Positions 41,283 to 50,298 of a stretch of 64,000 nt of DNA are shown one piece after another. The notes under the pieces are model-generated. The model saw only the letters and a program-made list of their open reading frames with translations, did not search any database and was not told where the DNA came from. Numbering within the stretch: the first letter of the stretch is position 1; the number at the start of each line of letters is the position of its first letter. Source of the DNA: Sunxiuqinia sp965230765 (GTDB lineage: Bacteria; Bacteroidota; Bacteroidia; Bacteroidales; Prolixibacteraceae); the NCBI GenBank assembly GCA_965230765.1, contig CBDDLR010000001.1:1240001-1304000 (forward strand), given 5' to 3'. Made by a program: the position numbers and the translations under genes.

Positions 41283-43121
41283 TTATTCAACAGTCACAGA
41301 TTTTGCCAGATTGCGGGGTTGATCAACATCGCAGTCGCGCAACAATGCAATGTAATACGCAAATAACTGAAGTGGCACTACTGTAAGCAATGCGGCAACT
41401 GCAGGATGCGATCCTGGAATTTCGAATAGGTCATCAGCCATTTCCCGTAATCCACTATCCTCTTCAGTAACTACAGCAATGATATTTCCCTTGCGCGCTT
41501 TCACCTCCTGTATATTGCTAACCACTTTTTCGTAATAGCTGTCTTTGGCAGAAACAACCACCACAGGCAGGTTATCATCAACCAGTGCAATTGGTCCGTG
41601 TTTCATTTCGCCTGCGGCATAGCCTTCTGCATGAATGTATGAAATTTCCTTAAGCTTAAGTGCTCCCTCTAAAGCTACCGGGAACAAGTATCCTCTCCCC
41701 AGGTACAAGGCATTTACTGCTTCAGCATATTTTTCTGCTACTTCCTTTATCTTCGGATGTCCCATCAAAATGGTTTGCACTTTGTCAGGTATAGCCAGCA
41801 TTTCCTGAATGAACAGTTCGTAGGTTTCCTGGTCGATTTTTTCTTTAACCCGTGCCAGTTTAAACGCAAAAAGTGTTAAAACGGTGACCTGCGCGGTGAA
41901 GGCTTTTGTTGAAGCAACACCAATCTCAGTTCCAGCATGTGTATAAACGCCTGCATCGGTTTCGCGGGCAATGCTTGAGCCTACAACATTGCAAATACCT
42001 AAAATGATAGCCCCTTTTTCCTTGGCCATTTTTAATGCAGCCAGGGTATCAGCAGTTTCACCACTTTGGCTAATGGCCATCACCACATCTCCTTTGTCGA
42101 TAATGGGCTTTCGGTATCTAAATTCGGAAGCATATTCTACCTCAACCGGAACACGGGCGTATTCTTCAATCAGGTATTCAGCTACAAGTGCAGCGTGCCA
42201 TGAAGTACCGCAACCAATGATGATGATTCGTTTAGCAGCCGCCAACTGATCCCAAACATCAATTAACCCACCAAGAACAATATCGTTTTTATCCGGATTT
42301 ATCCTTCCCCTGTAAGTGTCAGAGATGGTTTTTGGTTGCTCAAAAATTTCTTTCAGCATGTAGTGCTCAAATTCACCTTTGTCAAGATCACCAATGCTCA
42401 GGTCTAGTTTGGTTACCTTAAAGTTTGCAGCACTGTTTTCAACAGTTTTTAAGGTCATGCTGTTTTTCTCCAGAATAGCAACATCCCCATCGTTCATGTA
42501 AATTACACTATCAGTGTATTCAATTATGGGGCTGGCATCCGAGGCAAGAAAATATTCCCCTTGCCCAATTCCGATTACCAATGGGCTACCCATACGGGCA
42601 GCTATCAGTTGGTCTGGTTCATTTTTACACAAAACAACAATCCCGTAAGCGCCTACCACTTTCGATAGCGCCACACGAACAGCCATTTCAGCTGTTTTAA
42701 TTTCTTCCAGGGAATAAAAATATTCGATCAGGTTTGCCAGGACTTCTGTGTCCGTGTCCGATCCAAATTTGAAGCCTTTGTCCTGCAGATCGTTTTTTAA
42801 CTCCGCATAATTTTCGATGATGCCATTGTGCACCAAAACAAATTGGCCTGACATGGAAGTATGCGGATGGGCATTAATATCGTTCGGTTCTCCGTGGGTA
42901 GCCCAACGGGTATGTCCAATTCCTATATTTCCGTGAATATCTTTGGCGGATACAAAATCCTCCAATTCACTCACTTTACCTTTCTTTTTGTAAACGTTTA
43001 ATCCTGCATTGGCAATACAAATCCCTGCAGAATCATAACCACGATATTCTAATCGTTGCAATCCCTTTACAAGGATTGGATAAACATTTTTATCTCCAAT
43101 ATAACCTACTATTCCACACAT
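41283..43121 (-). CDS. glmS: Glutamine-fructose-6-phosphate aminotransferase
   Basis: This 612-aa enzyme makes glucosamine-6-phosphate from fructose-6-phosphate and glutamine, the first step toward UDP-GlcNAc. It starts MCGIVGYIG with the catalytic Cys at position 2 after Met removal, has the glutaminase GHTRWATHGEPN, two SIS domains (GCGTSWHAALVAEY; SQSGETADTLAAL) and the C-terminal DQPRNLAKSVTVE. Upstream in the same orientation are DUF4270 and a glycogen-synthase-like gene, 33 and 6 bp apart, an order known in Bacteroidota. Confidence 0.97.
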   Translation of the reverse strand: MCGIVGYIGDKNVYPILVKGLQRLEYRGYDSAGICIANAGLNVYKKKGKVSELEDFVSAKDIHGNIGIGHTRWATHGEPNDINAHPHTSMSGQFVLVHNGIIENYAELKNDLQDKGFKFGSDTDTEVLANLIEYFYSLEEIKTAEMAVRVALSKVVGAYGIVVLCKNEPDQLIAARMGSPLVIGIGQGEYFLASDASPIIEYTDSVIYMNDGDVAILEKNSMTLKTVENSAANFKVTKLDLSIGDLDKGEFEHYMLKEIFEQPKTISDTYRGRINPDKNDIVLGGLIDVWDQLAAAKRIIIIGCGTSWHAALVAEYLIEEYARVPVEVEYASEFRYRKPIIDKGDVVMAISQSGETADTLAALKMAKEKGAIILGICNVVGSSIARETDAGVYTHAGTEIGVASTKAFTAQVTVLTLFAFKLARVKEKIDQETYELFIQEMLAIPDKVQTILMGHPKIKEVAEKYAEAVNALYLGRGYLFPVALEGALKLKEISYIHAEGYAAGEMKHGPIALVDDNLPVVVVSAKDSYYEKVVSNIQEVKARKGNIIAVVTEEDSGLREMADDLFEIPGSHPAVAALLTVVPLQLFAYYIALLRDCDVDQPRNLAKSVTVE

Positions 43122-43154
43122 AAATTGATAAATTTTTGTGGAACCGGGTGGAAG

Positions 43155-44519
43155 CTAGTTATACCTGGTGTATGTTACTTCCAGACGGATTCCGGTTTGA
43201 CTGGTTGCACCTTTCAATATAACACGCCTGGCCTGTATATTGCTTAACGAAGTAGATAGGTAAAAACCCTTATTTTCGGTCTTTTCACCGTAAGGATCAT
43301 CTGCGCCTCTCACCAAGTTTTGCAAGTGTCGTGTAATATTAAAACGGTATGTTTTATCATTATTATTGAAAAATCCACCGTATAAAGCAGCCGAGATACT
43401 TAAATCTTCCGGGTAATAATCATCTTTGTCTTCTTTGATCGCACGTAAAAGCAGTTGGCTGGGTACGCCATAATTCTCATAATCACTGGCAATCGTATCT
43501 ACGTGAAAGATTAATTCTGCTTTATTGATGCCAATATTTGATGAATCAGCCCATGCATCAAGAAATGGTAGGTCAATTTTTGCCCTTAAACCACCCATTG
43601 TTTGAATATAAATCAGGCTATCCTGATTATCTTCACTGTTTAAATTTCCAACGAAATCCGTTTGGCTATAATCATGTAAGAACCTGCTTACGCGGGCAGA
43701 GTTGCTATTAATAAAGTAATCATAAACAGTGTCAACAGCAGCAACCGTATCAAAGTCAGCTGTATAATAAAGAGACATTCTTGACCCAAACGCCAGCGTG
43801 TTGATTGCAACAAGACCTCCCCCTTCTGAAATTTCCTGTGTTTCAACATAAAACCCTTTAAAGTAATCCAGGAATACATCATTGTTGATCATGTCCAGAG
43901 AATCTGCATTGAGCAGTTTTTGCGCAAGTGCATTATCTAGTTTAACAACCAGCTCTTGAGTAATGGTATCGGTTCCGGTGGTATCTAATTGGAATTTTGG
44001 AATGTACTCGAGTTCTCCAACCATATTTGTTGATGCCAATGATTTTAGATCAGTATTTTGATCGTAACGGGCATCAACATCTAAATCAGATTCCAACTCA
44101 TAAACCTTTATGTTTTGAGGAGTTAAGGTGTCTCCGTATACTTCACGGTACAACAATACCAAAACCAATGAGTCAATCTGTTGATTTTCTCCGAAATCAG
44201 GAAAAGAAGCTAAACGAAACTGACAGGCAAAATCAGCTTGTGTCTTTCCGAATTCAGGATCATTAAATGTACCTAATAAATTGAATTGTGGTTCGTCGGT
44301 TCGAAGTATTGTATCATTGTGTGTAAATGATTGATTTGTTTCAGTCTCAACTGCGTAGCCAACACTGGTTAAATCACTTCCGGGGAGCAAGCCTAAGCCT
44401 ACATCGTTCGGATCATCCGACTCGCAACTCCATAAAATAAGAGCCATAAATGCAAAAACAGCTGCGAATTTGCATTGATCTTCTAGTTTTCTTTTCACCA
44501 AATCTTTCTTTTTGAGCAA
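43155..44519 (-). CDS. DUF4270 lipoprotein
   Basis: The 454-aa product must start at TTG 44519, as a stop codon in frame closes the upstream side. A hydrophobic stretch ends LILWSCES, a lipobox-like site, then SDDPNDVGLGLLPGSD and VETETNQSFTHNDTILRTDE, typical of DUF4270. The domain spans most of the protein, with repeated beta-rich segments and a C-terminal RVILKGATSQTGIRLEVTYT. Its function is unknown; it is regularly placed between a starch-synthase-like gene and glmS in Bacteroidota, as here. Confidence 0.85.
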   Translation of the reverse strand: MLKKKDLVKRKLEDQCKFAAVFAFMALILWSCESDDPNDVGLGLLPGSDLTSVGYAVETETNQSFTHNDTILRTDEPQFNLLGTFNDPEFGKTQADFACQFRLASFPDFGENQQIDSLVLVLLYREVYGDTLTPQNIKVYELESDLDVDARYDQNTDLKSLASTNMVGELEYIPKFQLDTTGTDTITQELVVKLDNALAQKLLNADSLDMINNDVFLDYFKGFYVETQEISEGGGLVAINTLAFGSRMSLYYTADFDTVAAVDTVYDYFINSNSARVSRFLHDYSQTDFVGNLNSEDNQDSLIYIQTMGGLRAKIDLPFLDAWADSSNIGINKAELIFHVDTIASDYENYGVPSQLLLRAIKEDKDDYYPEDLSISAALYGGFFNNNDKTYRFNITRHLQNLVRGADDPYGEKTENKGFYLSTSLSNIQARRVILKGATSQTGIRLEVTYTRYN

Positions 44520-44525
44520 TCTACA

Positions 44526-45329
44526 TTAAAACACCTTGTCATAAAACTCATTGTAGGCATCAATGTAAGTTTCCTCAGGTTGGTAATTCAAAAATAATTT
44601 TTCCGAGCTTTCAATATGCTTGGTTAGATTCGGGTTTATGTTTTCACTTCCCTGAATCACCGCATCTGCATATTCAATGCCCAATTTACTCATGTTTTCG
44701 TAACTAGGCTCATTTAGGGTTTTAACATCGTCCGGTGTAATCCCATCAAGCAAGAGGTTTTCAACTGTATTATCACTTAACGGGTTTTTGAATTCTTCAT
44801 TGTACAAAGAATACACAACTTTTGAATTCGCAAACAACGGATCGTCGTTATAGGCTTTTTTAATGTATAATGGAATTAGTGAGGTCAACCATCCATGGCA
44901 ATGAATCAGATCAGGAGCCCAACGTAACTTGATTACGGTCTCCAGAACTCCACGGGCAAAGAAAACAGCCCGTTCGTCATTGTCTTCAAACTCTACTCCC
45001 TTTTTATCCAGCAACAACTCTTTTCGGTGGAAATAGTCTTCATTGTCAATAAAATACACCTGCATGCGTGCAGCCTGAATAGAAGCTACTTTTATAATAA
45101 GCGGATGATCCGCATCATTAATTACCAGGTTCATCCCTGACAAACGTATTACCTCATGTAATTGATTTCTTCGTTCATTAACGCTGCCATATCTTGGCAT
45201 AAAAGTTCTGATCTCCCGACCACGTTCCTGAACTCCCTGAGGCAAAAACCTCGACTTCATCGACATCTCTGTTTCGGGAAGATAGGGTGTAATTTCTTGA
45301 GAGACAAATAATACTCTTTTCTTTTCCAT
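44526..45329 (-). CDS. Stand-alone glycogen/starch synthase N-terminal (GT5) domain protein
   Basis: The 267-aa product starts at ATG 45329 (MEKKRVLFVSQEITPY). It covers only the Glyco_transf_5 half of glycogen synthase: ADP-glucose-synthase-like VLFVSQEITPYLPETEMS, RTFMPRYGSVNERR, PDLIHCHGWLTSLIPLYIK. The C-terminal GT1 half, which completes the active site in full-length GlgA (about 480 residues), is absent, and the KxGGL-type donor motif is replaced by 'ETEMSMKS'. It is thus unlikely to polymerise glucose alone. It leads an operon with DUF4270 and glmS and is divergent from panC. Confidence 0.85.
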   Translation of the reverse strand: MEKKRVLFVSQEITPYLPETEMSMKSRFLPQGVQERGREIRTFMPRYGSVNERRNQLHEVIRLSGMNLVINDADHPLIIKVASIQAARMQVYFIDNEDYFHRKELLLDKKGVEFEDNDERAVFFARGVLETVIKLRWAPDLIHCHGWLTSLIPLYIKKAYNDDPLFANSKVVYSLYNEEFKNPLSDNTVENLLLDGITPDDVKTLNEPSYENMSKLGIEYADAVIQGSENINPNLTKHIESSEKLFLNYQPEETYIDAYNEFYDKVF

Positions 45330-45454
45330 TGAAAATTTTCGTGATTTTGATTCGGCAAAATTAGTAAAAATATCGTGAATATTCAATTTCAGCCGATTTC
45401 ACTTATCTTAAAAAAACTTAAGAGTTACTCATGGTTTTGTTTTGAATTATTTAT

Positions 45455-45462
45455 TTACTTTG
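45455..45462 (+). promoter_or_regulatory. Candidate -7 box of panC-panD
   Basis: TTACTTTG followed by CAG differs by one base from TAnnTTTG and lies 19 bp upstream of the panC start. Confidence 0.35.
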
Positions 45463-45481
45463 CAGCCATATTTTTTCTTAG

Positions 45482-46324
45482 ATGCTAGTAGTAAAGGAAA
45501 TAGCTAATTTACAGAAGCTAATTGAAGCTGAAAAAGATTCCGGAAAGACCGTTGGATTTGTTCCAACCATGGGTGCTTTGCACAAAGGGCATATCTCATT
45601 AGTTGAACAAGCAGGGGCACAAAGCGACTTTGTAGTAGTAAGTATTTTTGTGAACCCAACCCAGTTTAACGACCAAAACGACCTAACAAATTACCCTCGT
45701 AATTTGGAGACTGACATGGAACTGCTTGAACCAACACCGTGCCAGCTGGTTTTTGCTCCTGAAGTAGAAACCATGTACCCAAAGAAAGACACACGGCAAT
45801 TTGATTTTGGGAAACTGGAAACAGTTATGGAAGGGAAATATCGCCCAGGCCACTTTAACGGTGTTGCTCAGGTGGTCAGCAAACTTTTCGAGATGGTTAA
45901 CCCGGACAAAGCGTTTTTTGGTTTAAAGGATTTTCAACAGTTGGCTGTAATTAAGGCACTGACCAGAAAACAAAATTACCCCATTGAAATTGTACCTTGC
46001 CCAACTGTTCGCGAGGGAGATGGGTTGGCGATGAGTTCACGAAATCAAAGACTTATCAAAGAGCAGCGAGAAAATGCCCCACTTATTTATAAAATCCTTC
46101 AGGATGCACGGAACAATGCCGGGGTTATGAGCGTAGAAGAACTTAAAAGATGGGTAAGCGAAAAAATTGACGAAAACATTTTTCTGGAGACAGAGTATTT
46201 TGAAATCGTTGATGATGAGCAGCTTAATCCGATTAGTAGTTGGAGCGACCCGGGGAACAAAGTTGGATGTGTGGCTGTTTTTTGTGATAAGATTAGATTA
46301 ATTGATAATATTGCATTTGATTAA
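45482..46324 (+). CDS. panC: Pantothenate synthetase
   Basis: This 280-aa enzyme joins pantoate and beta-alanine with ATP to make pantothenate. It has the PanC motifs VPTMGALHKGHISL (about 28-41, HIGH-type), VSIFVNPTQFN, GKYRPGHFNGVAQVV, FGLKDFQQLAVI and MSSRNQRL. The length is normal. panD follows after 11 bp, so the operon supplies and uses beta-alanine together. Confidence 0.97.
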   Translation: MLVVKEIANLQKLIEAEKDSGKTVGFVPTMGALHKGHISLVEQAGAQSDFVVVSIFVNPTQFNDQNDLTNYPRNLETDMELLEPTPCQLVFAPEVETMYPKKDTRQFDFGKLETVMEGKYRPGHFNGVAQVVSKLFEMVNPDKAFFGLKDFQQLAVIKALTRKQNYPIEIVPCPTVREGDGLAMSSRNQRLIKEQRENAPLIYKILQDARNNAGVMSVEELKRWVSEKIDENIFLETEYFEIVDDEQLNPISSWSDPGNKVGCVAVFCDKIRLIDNIAFD

Positions 46325-46335
46325 AAACTATAATA

Positions 46336-46686
46336 ATGTATATCGAAGTTTGTAAATCGAAAATACACAAAGTGTCGGTTACTGAAGCTAACCTTCAGTA
46401 TGTTGGAAGTATAACCATCGATGAAGATTTGATGGATGCTGCCAATCTGATTGAAAACGAAAAAGTACAGGTAGTAAATATCAATAATGGCGAGCGTTTG
46501 GAAACCTACGTAATTCGTGGCGAAAGAGGCTCAGGAGTTATTTGTCTGAATGGCCCTGCTGCACGAAAAGTAGCTGTTGGTGATGTGGTAATTATTATCT
46601 CATACGCCATGATGGATTTTGAAGACGCCAAAAAACATAGCCCAACATTGGTTTTCCCAGATATTGAAACCAATACTGTCGTATAA
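46336..46686 (+). CDS. panD: Aspartate 1-decarboxylase precursor
   Basis: The 116-aa proenzyme decarboxylates aspartate to beta-alanine for pantothenate synthesis. The self-processing site Gly24-Ser25 is present in YVGSITIDE; cleavage there yields the pyruvoyl cofactor. Other family stretches are KIHKVSVTEANL and GERGSGVICLNGPAAR. It forms an operon with panC and is followed by a terminator at 46706-46745. Confidence 0.97.
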   Translation: MYIEVCKSKIHKVSVTEANLQYVGSITIDEDLMDAANLIENEKVQVVNINNGERLETYVIRGERGSGVICLNGPAARKVAVGDVVIIISYAMMDFEDAKKHSPTLVFPDIETNTVV

Positions 46687-46705
46687 AAATATTCTTACCA
46701 ATAAA

Positions 46706-46745
46706 AAGAAACCTCAAGGCAATGCGCTTTGAGGTTTCTTTATTT
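46706..46745 (+). terminator. Terminator of panC-panD
   Basis: AAGAAACCTCAAGGC (46706-46720) pairs with 46726-46740 around AATGC, followed by T-rich sequence; A-rich sequence upstream lets it work for the converging M56 gene as well. Confidence 0.85.
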
Positions 46746-46776
46746 ATATGACTATTGCGGTGTAAGAGTTTGATAA

Positions 46777-48453
46777 TTATTTATTTACAGAGCTATAGTT
46801 TATTCTTTTTATCTTTGCCTTTCGTAATTCGTCTTTAACTTTGGCTATTCTTTCTTCAGGTACATCCTCATAAACAAACAATTTTGCAATGTAGCTCCCT
46901 TTCGATTTTTCTGAAAACTCATTGGCCCTACTGTATAATTCCTGAATCGATACTTCATCATCGAAAATGGTAATTTTATCCTTGTAGAGCTTTACCAAAA
47001 ATTTTGGGGGAGGTGGTGGTGGCGGTGGTGGGCCTGCCTTTTTGGGTTTCGGCAAATAAAGCCAAGCCGGAATAGCCTGATTTATTGCTTCTTGCTGTTC
47101 ATCGTCCAATTCAAAATAATTCTTATTGAATATTTTCCTGGATTTTTGGTTTCTGACTTCGAGACATGCTTCACCTGCGCTTCGCAGGGTGTAATCAATG
47201 GCTTCTTTGGATGATCCGTTATCATACAAAAAATGAATCATCCCTTTCGAAACCTGATGCTTACCAATCCCGGGAATATTTTTCTCTACAAAGTCAGGTC
47301 CCCTGCCTCCATCAGGGTTCACTCCTTCTAAATAATTCACTATGACACTTTTTAAATCAGCTCTTTTGACATATTCGCCTTCTACCAAATACTGGTCCCT
47401 GGCATTCATCAATATCACCAAAACATTGTTTGGCATTCTCGGTGCGTCAATTGATTCCAATTTGGGTTGAAAAAATCCTTTACCAATTTTTTGCTTTGTC
47501 CAATTTTGCAACCATGCCTCAGCTTGGTCATTTTGTGATTTCACTGGCACAAAATCTGTAGTGCTGGTAATTAGTTCGGGTCTTGCAAATGCCTGCAACA
47601 GCAGGGCTAATAAGGGCACAAAGAGAAGAATCCTCACTCCGGCCCACTTCCTTTTGTTCTTTTTCGTCATCATTTTTAATCGTTTTAAAATGGGTTTTTG
47701 AGTAAAATGGTTTGCCATGGCGAAACGTCTTTCGCCAACGGCTTTCTCTAATACCAGTAACTGGTATTTTTGTGCATCGATGCCTTTGTTTAAAACAGCC
47801 TGATCGGCTTGGTATTCGTGGATAAGTTTTAAGTCGTGGCGCAAAAACCATACAAACGGATTAAAAAAATGCACCAGGACAAAAACCTCACAAACCATCA
47901 AATCAATTGCATGCAGATACTTGATGTGCGCATGTTCGTGAGCTCCCACGATATTTTTATTCTTTTTATAATCTTTTTCAGAAAGTATTATTTTATTCAA
48001 AAAAGTAAAGGGCTGAATCTTTTCATCTGTAATAACAAATACACGATCTCCTTCTTTTATTTTTTCTCCTTTGCGGATAAGCTGAACTACCCGAAATGCG
48101 GAAATAAGCAACCTGAGTAGCAGTATAACAGCCGTAAAGTAATAGCTGATTATCCAGGGATTTATTTGTAAACTGTTTGATTCCACATCGTTATGTAAAG
48201 CGACTTGCTCACTTGTCAGCACATCTTGTTGAAACATTATTTCCCTGAATGCCGAAATCTGCCTTAGCGGTAGTTCTTCATAAAAAAACTGAATATTTAA
48301 AAATGGAATAACTGACGAAGCAATCAAAATTCCTAACAGAAGAAAGCGGTTCATCGAATGATTGCTCTCATTTCGCATAGCCAACCTAAAAAGTAAGTAA
48401 AGCAATGCTAGGCTTATTGATGCTTTGATTAGATATGTAAATAATGGATTCAT
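46777..48453 (-). CDS. BlaR1-like M56 peptidase fused to ExbD-like domains
   Basis: This 558-aa protein starts with four membrane helices around a cytoplasmic zinc-peptidase loop: VGAHEHAHIKYLHA (HExxH-type, about 171-175) and HEYQADQAVLNKG, followed by a fourth helix (LLFVPLLALLLQAFARPE). The periplasmic part is not a penicillin sensor. About residues 345-470 resemble the periplasmic region of Bacteroidota ExbD proteins (VSKGMIHFLYDNGSSKEAIDY, KIFNKNYFELDDEQQEAINQAIP), then a run of nine prolines (about 473-482), and a last domain (FVYEDVPEERIAKVKDELRKAKI) that again resembles the ExbD C-terminus. It overlaps blaI by 4 bp and probably cleaves or relieves that repressor on an unknown periplasmic signal. 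Confidence 0.85.
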   Translation of the reverse strand: MNPLFTYLIKASISLALLYLLFRLAMRNESNHSMNRFLLLGILIASSVIPFLNIQFFYEELPLRQISAFREIMFQQDVLTSEQVALHNDVESNSLQINPWIISYYFTAVILLLRLLISAFRVVQLIRKGEKIKEGDRVFVITDEKIQPFTFLNKIILSEKDYKKNKNIVGAHEHAHIKYLHAIDLMVCEVFVLVHFFNPFVWFLRHDLKLIHEYQADQAVLNKGIDAQKYQLLVLEKAVGERRFAMANHFTQKPILKRLKMMTKKNKRKWAGVRILLFVPLLALLLQAFARPELITSTTDFVPVKSQNDQAEAWLQNWTKQKIGKGFFQPKLESIDAPRMPNNVLVILMNARDQYLVEGEYVKRADLKSVIVNYLEGVNPDGGRGPDFVEKNIPGIGKHQVSKGMIHFLYDNGSSKEAIDYTLRSAGEACLEVRNQKSRKIFNKNYFELDDEQQEAINQAIPAWLYLPKPKKAGPPPPPPPPPKFLVKLYKDKITIFDDEVSIQELYSRANEFSEKSKGSYIAKLFVYEDVPEERIAKVKDELRKAKIKRINYSSVNK

Positions 48454-48818
48454 TCAGAATCTTTTTTATTTTCTATTTCATCAATTAGTCTTTTTAACTC
48501 ATCAACTGAAATGTTTTCTTCTTCGACCAAAAGTGATACCACATTTTTGTATGAATTATTGAAATACTTTTTTACCACACCTCCAAGTGTCCTTTTACTA
48601 TAATCTTCTTTGCTAGTGGCTGCATAGTAACGGTATGTGTTCCCGAACTTTTCATGAGCAATATAGCCTTTGTCTTCTAATGCCCTAACCATGGTTGAAA
48701 GTGTATTGTAATGGAGTTTTTGATCTTTAAAAAATTCTTTCAATTCTTTCACGAACATGGGGCCCTTTTCCCAAAAAATGTTCATGATTTCTTCTTCCTT
48801 TTGAGTCAGTTTTTTCAT
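48450..48818 (-). CDS. blaI: BlaI/MecI-type repressor
   Basis: The 122-aa winged-helix protein has the family opening LTQKEEEIMNIFWEKGPMFV, the recognition-helix region HYNTLSTMVRALEDKGY, IAHEKFGNTYRYYA and a dimerising C-terminal helix. BlaI proteins repress their own operon until a partner M56 peptidase inactivates them; the partner gene follows with a 4-bp overlap. Dyad sites upstream at 48836-48892 fit autorepression. No beta-lactamase gene is in the window, so the regulon may be unrelated to antibiotics. Confidence 0.93.
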   Translation of the reverse strand: MKKLTQKEEEIMNIFWEKGPMFVKELKEFFKDQKLHYNTLSTMVRALEDKGYIAHEKFGNTYRYYAATSKEDYSKRTLGGVVKKYFNNSYKNVVSLLVEEENISVDELKRLIDEIENKKDSE

Positions 48819-48835
48819 TTTATGTGCATTTTACA

Positions 48836-48892
48836 TTACAAATGTAACTATAAAAATTAGTTGTGCAACTATTCGAAGTAGTTAATTAACTA
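48836..48892. promoter_or_regulatory. Cluster of three dyads upstream of blaI (likely BlaI operators)
   Basis: TTACAAATGTAA (48836-48847) contains TACAnnTGTA, the core of BlaI/MecI operators. It is followed by TAGTTGTGCAACTA (48858-48871) and the perfect palindrome TAGTTAATTAACTA (48879-48892), with centres about 21-23 bp apart, so all lie on one DNA face. The first dyad is 18 bp upstream of the blaI start. Confidence 0.65.
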
Positions 48893-49125
48893 TTTATTTT
48901 AGTTTAAGGTTGTTTTTATTATTGTTTTCATTTTTTTGAGGAACATTAAAAACTCTTACAATTAAAGGCTTTTAGCTGAATGGACAATCTAACAATTGAC
49001 CCTAGAACAGATCAGCATGTCAGTTAATATTTCCTTCAAAAACTTAACTCCATTATTCTCAAAGTTAAATATTTTGCTATTTTCTTTACTATGGGTTACC
49101 TTTAGTAAGTAAAAACGAACAAACG
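48893..49125. other. AT-rich gap between blaI operators and fic
   Basis: No gene or strong motif was recognised in this 233-bp stretch, which must hold the fic promoter. TACCTTTA around 49096 is a weak -7-like match. Confidence 0.3.
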
Positions 49126-50250
49126 ATGAAGACTTTTAAGGCAGGGAAATACATTAATCAGGGAACATACAAGAGTTTCCAACCTGAAAATATTAACAAG
49201 TCCTGGATTATTGACAACATGGATTTATTGAGTCTTTTAAGTCAGGCCGACAGACATCTTGGTCGATTAGACATGTACTCTGAATACATTCCCAACATTA
49301 ACTTGTTTATCAGCATGCACGTCTTAAAAGAAGCTACTCAGTCAAGCAAGATAGAGGGGACAAAGACAAATATTGAAGATGCATTATTGAATAAAGAAGA
49401 TATTTCACAGGAAAAAAGAGATGATTGGGAAGAAGTTCAAAATTACATTAAAGCTTTAAATTCAGCTATTGGAAACTTGGGAAAACTTCCATTCTCTTCA
49501 AGGCTAATCAAACAAACCCACGAAATACTGTTACAAGGGGTCAGAGGAGAACAAAAACAGCCAGGAAAATTCAGGAGTAGCCAAAACTGGATAGGAGGTG
49601 CAAGTATAAATGATGCTGTCTTTATTCCTCCTATTCATTATACGGTCAATGAATACATGAGTGATTTGGAAAAGTTTGCTCATAACAACGAGTTTTTCTT
49701 TCCTGAATTGTTAAAAATTGCACTCATACATTATCAGTTTGAAACAATTCACCCATTTTTAGATGGCAACGGAAGAGTTGGTAGATTAATGATTACCCTC
49801 TACTTGGTTGAAAAAAATATACTTAAAAAACCAATTTTATATTTATCTGATTTTTTTGAAAAGAACAGAACACTATATTATGACAACCTTATGAAGGTAA
49901 GGGAAACTCATGATATTGTGCAGTGGTTAAAGTTCTTTCTGGTTGGTGTAATTGAGACTGCAAAAAATGGCATTAGTACATTTGACAACATATTAAAACT
50001 TAAAAAATCAGTTGAGGACAGGATTTCATTAATGAAAGGAAGATCAAGCAATGCCCTGCTAATTTTGGATCATCTGTATCAACATCCTGTTATTGATGCA
50101 ACTAAAGCGATAGCCTTAACAAGGCTATCTAAACCAACAGTATATAAATTACTGGCAGATCTTGAGTATCTCAAAATATTGAAAGAAATCACTGGAGGAA
50201 AAAAAGGCAAACAATTTCTATTCATGGATTATATTTCACTCTTCAAGTAA
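49126..50250 (+). CDS. Fic-family AMPylator with C-terminal winged helix
   Basis: This 374-aa protein has the Fic active site HPFLDGNGRVGR (His 209), which transfers AMP from ATP to hydroxyl side chains. The N-terminal region carries SSKIEGT (about 73-79), the S-x-x-x-E-G inhibitory helix of class II Fic proteins that keeps the enzyme off. Residues about 300-374 form a winged helix (ALTRLSKPTVYKLLADLEYL), so it may bind DNA or self-regulate. No antitoxin gene is adjacent, which fits an intramolecular inhibitor. GC content is lower than in the neighbouring radA genes, suggesting acquisition. Confidence 0.92.
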   Translation: MKTFKAGKYINQGTYKSFQPENINKSWIIDNMDLLSLLSQADRHLGRLDMYSEYIPNINLFISMHVLKEATQSSKIEGTKTNIEDALLNKEDISQEKRDDWEEVQNYIKALNSAIGNLGKLPFSSRLIKQTHEILLQGVRGEQKQPGKFRSSQNWIGGASINDAVFIPPIHYTVNEYMSDLEKFAHNNEFFFPELLKIALIHYQFETIHPFLDGNGRVGRLMITLYLVEKNILKKPILYLSDFFEKNRTLYYDNLMKVRETHDIVQWLKFFLVGVIETAKNGISTFDNILKLKKSVEDRISLMKGRSSNALLILDHLYQHPVIDATKAIALTRLSKPTVYKLLADLEYLKILKEITGGKKGKQFLFMDYISLFK

Positions 50251-50298
50251 ATACAAATAAAAAACATCCTAATTTTGTTTTAACATGATTTACAGAAA

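Noticed and set aside
48450..48818. Beta-lactam resistance locus
   Set aside because: BlaI and an M56 protein are present, but no beta-lactamase or PBP2a-like gene, and the sensor part lacks a penicillin-binding domain.
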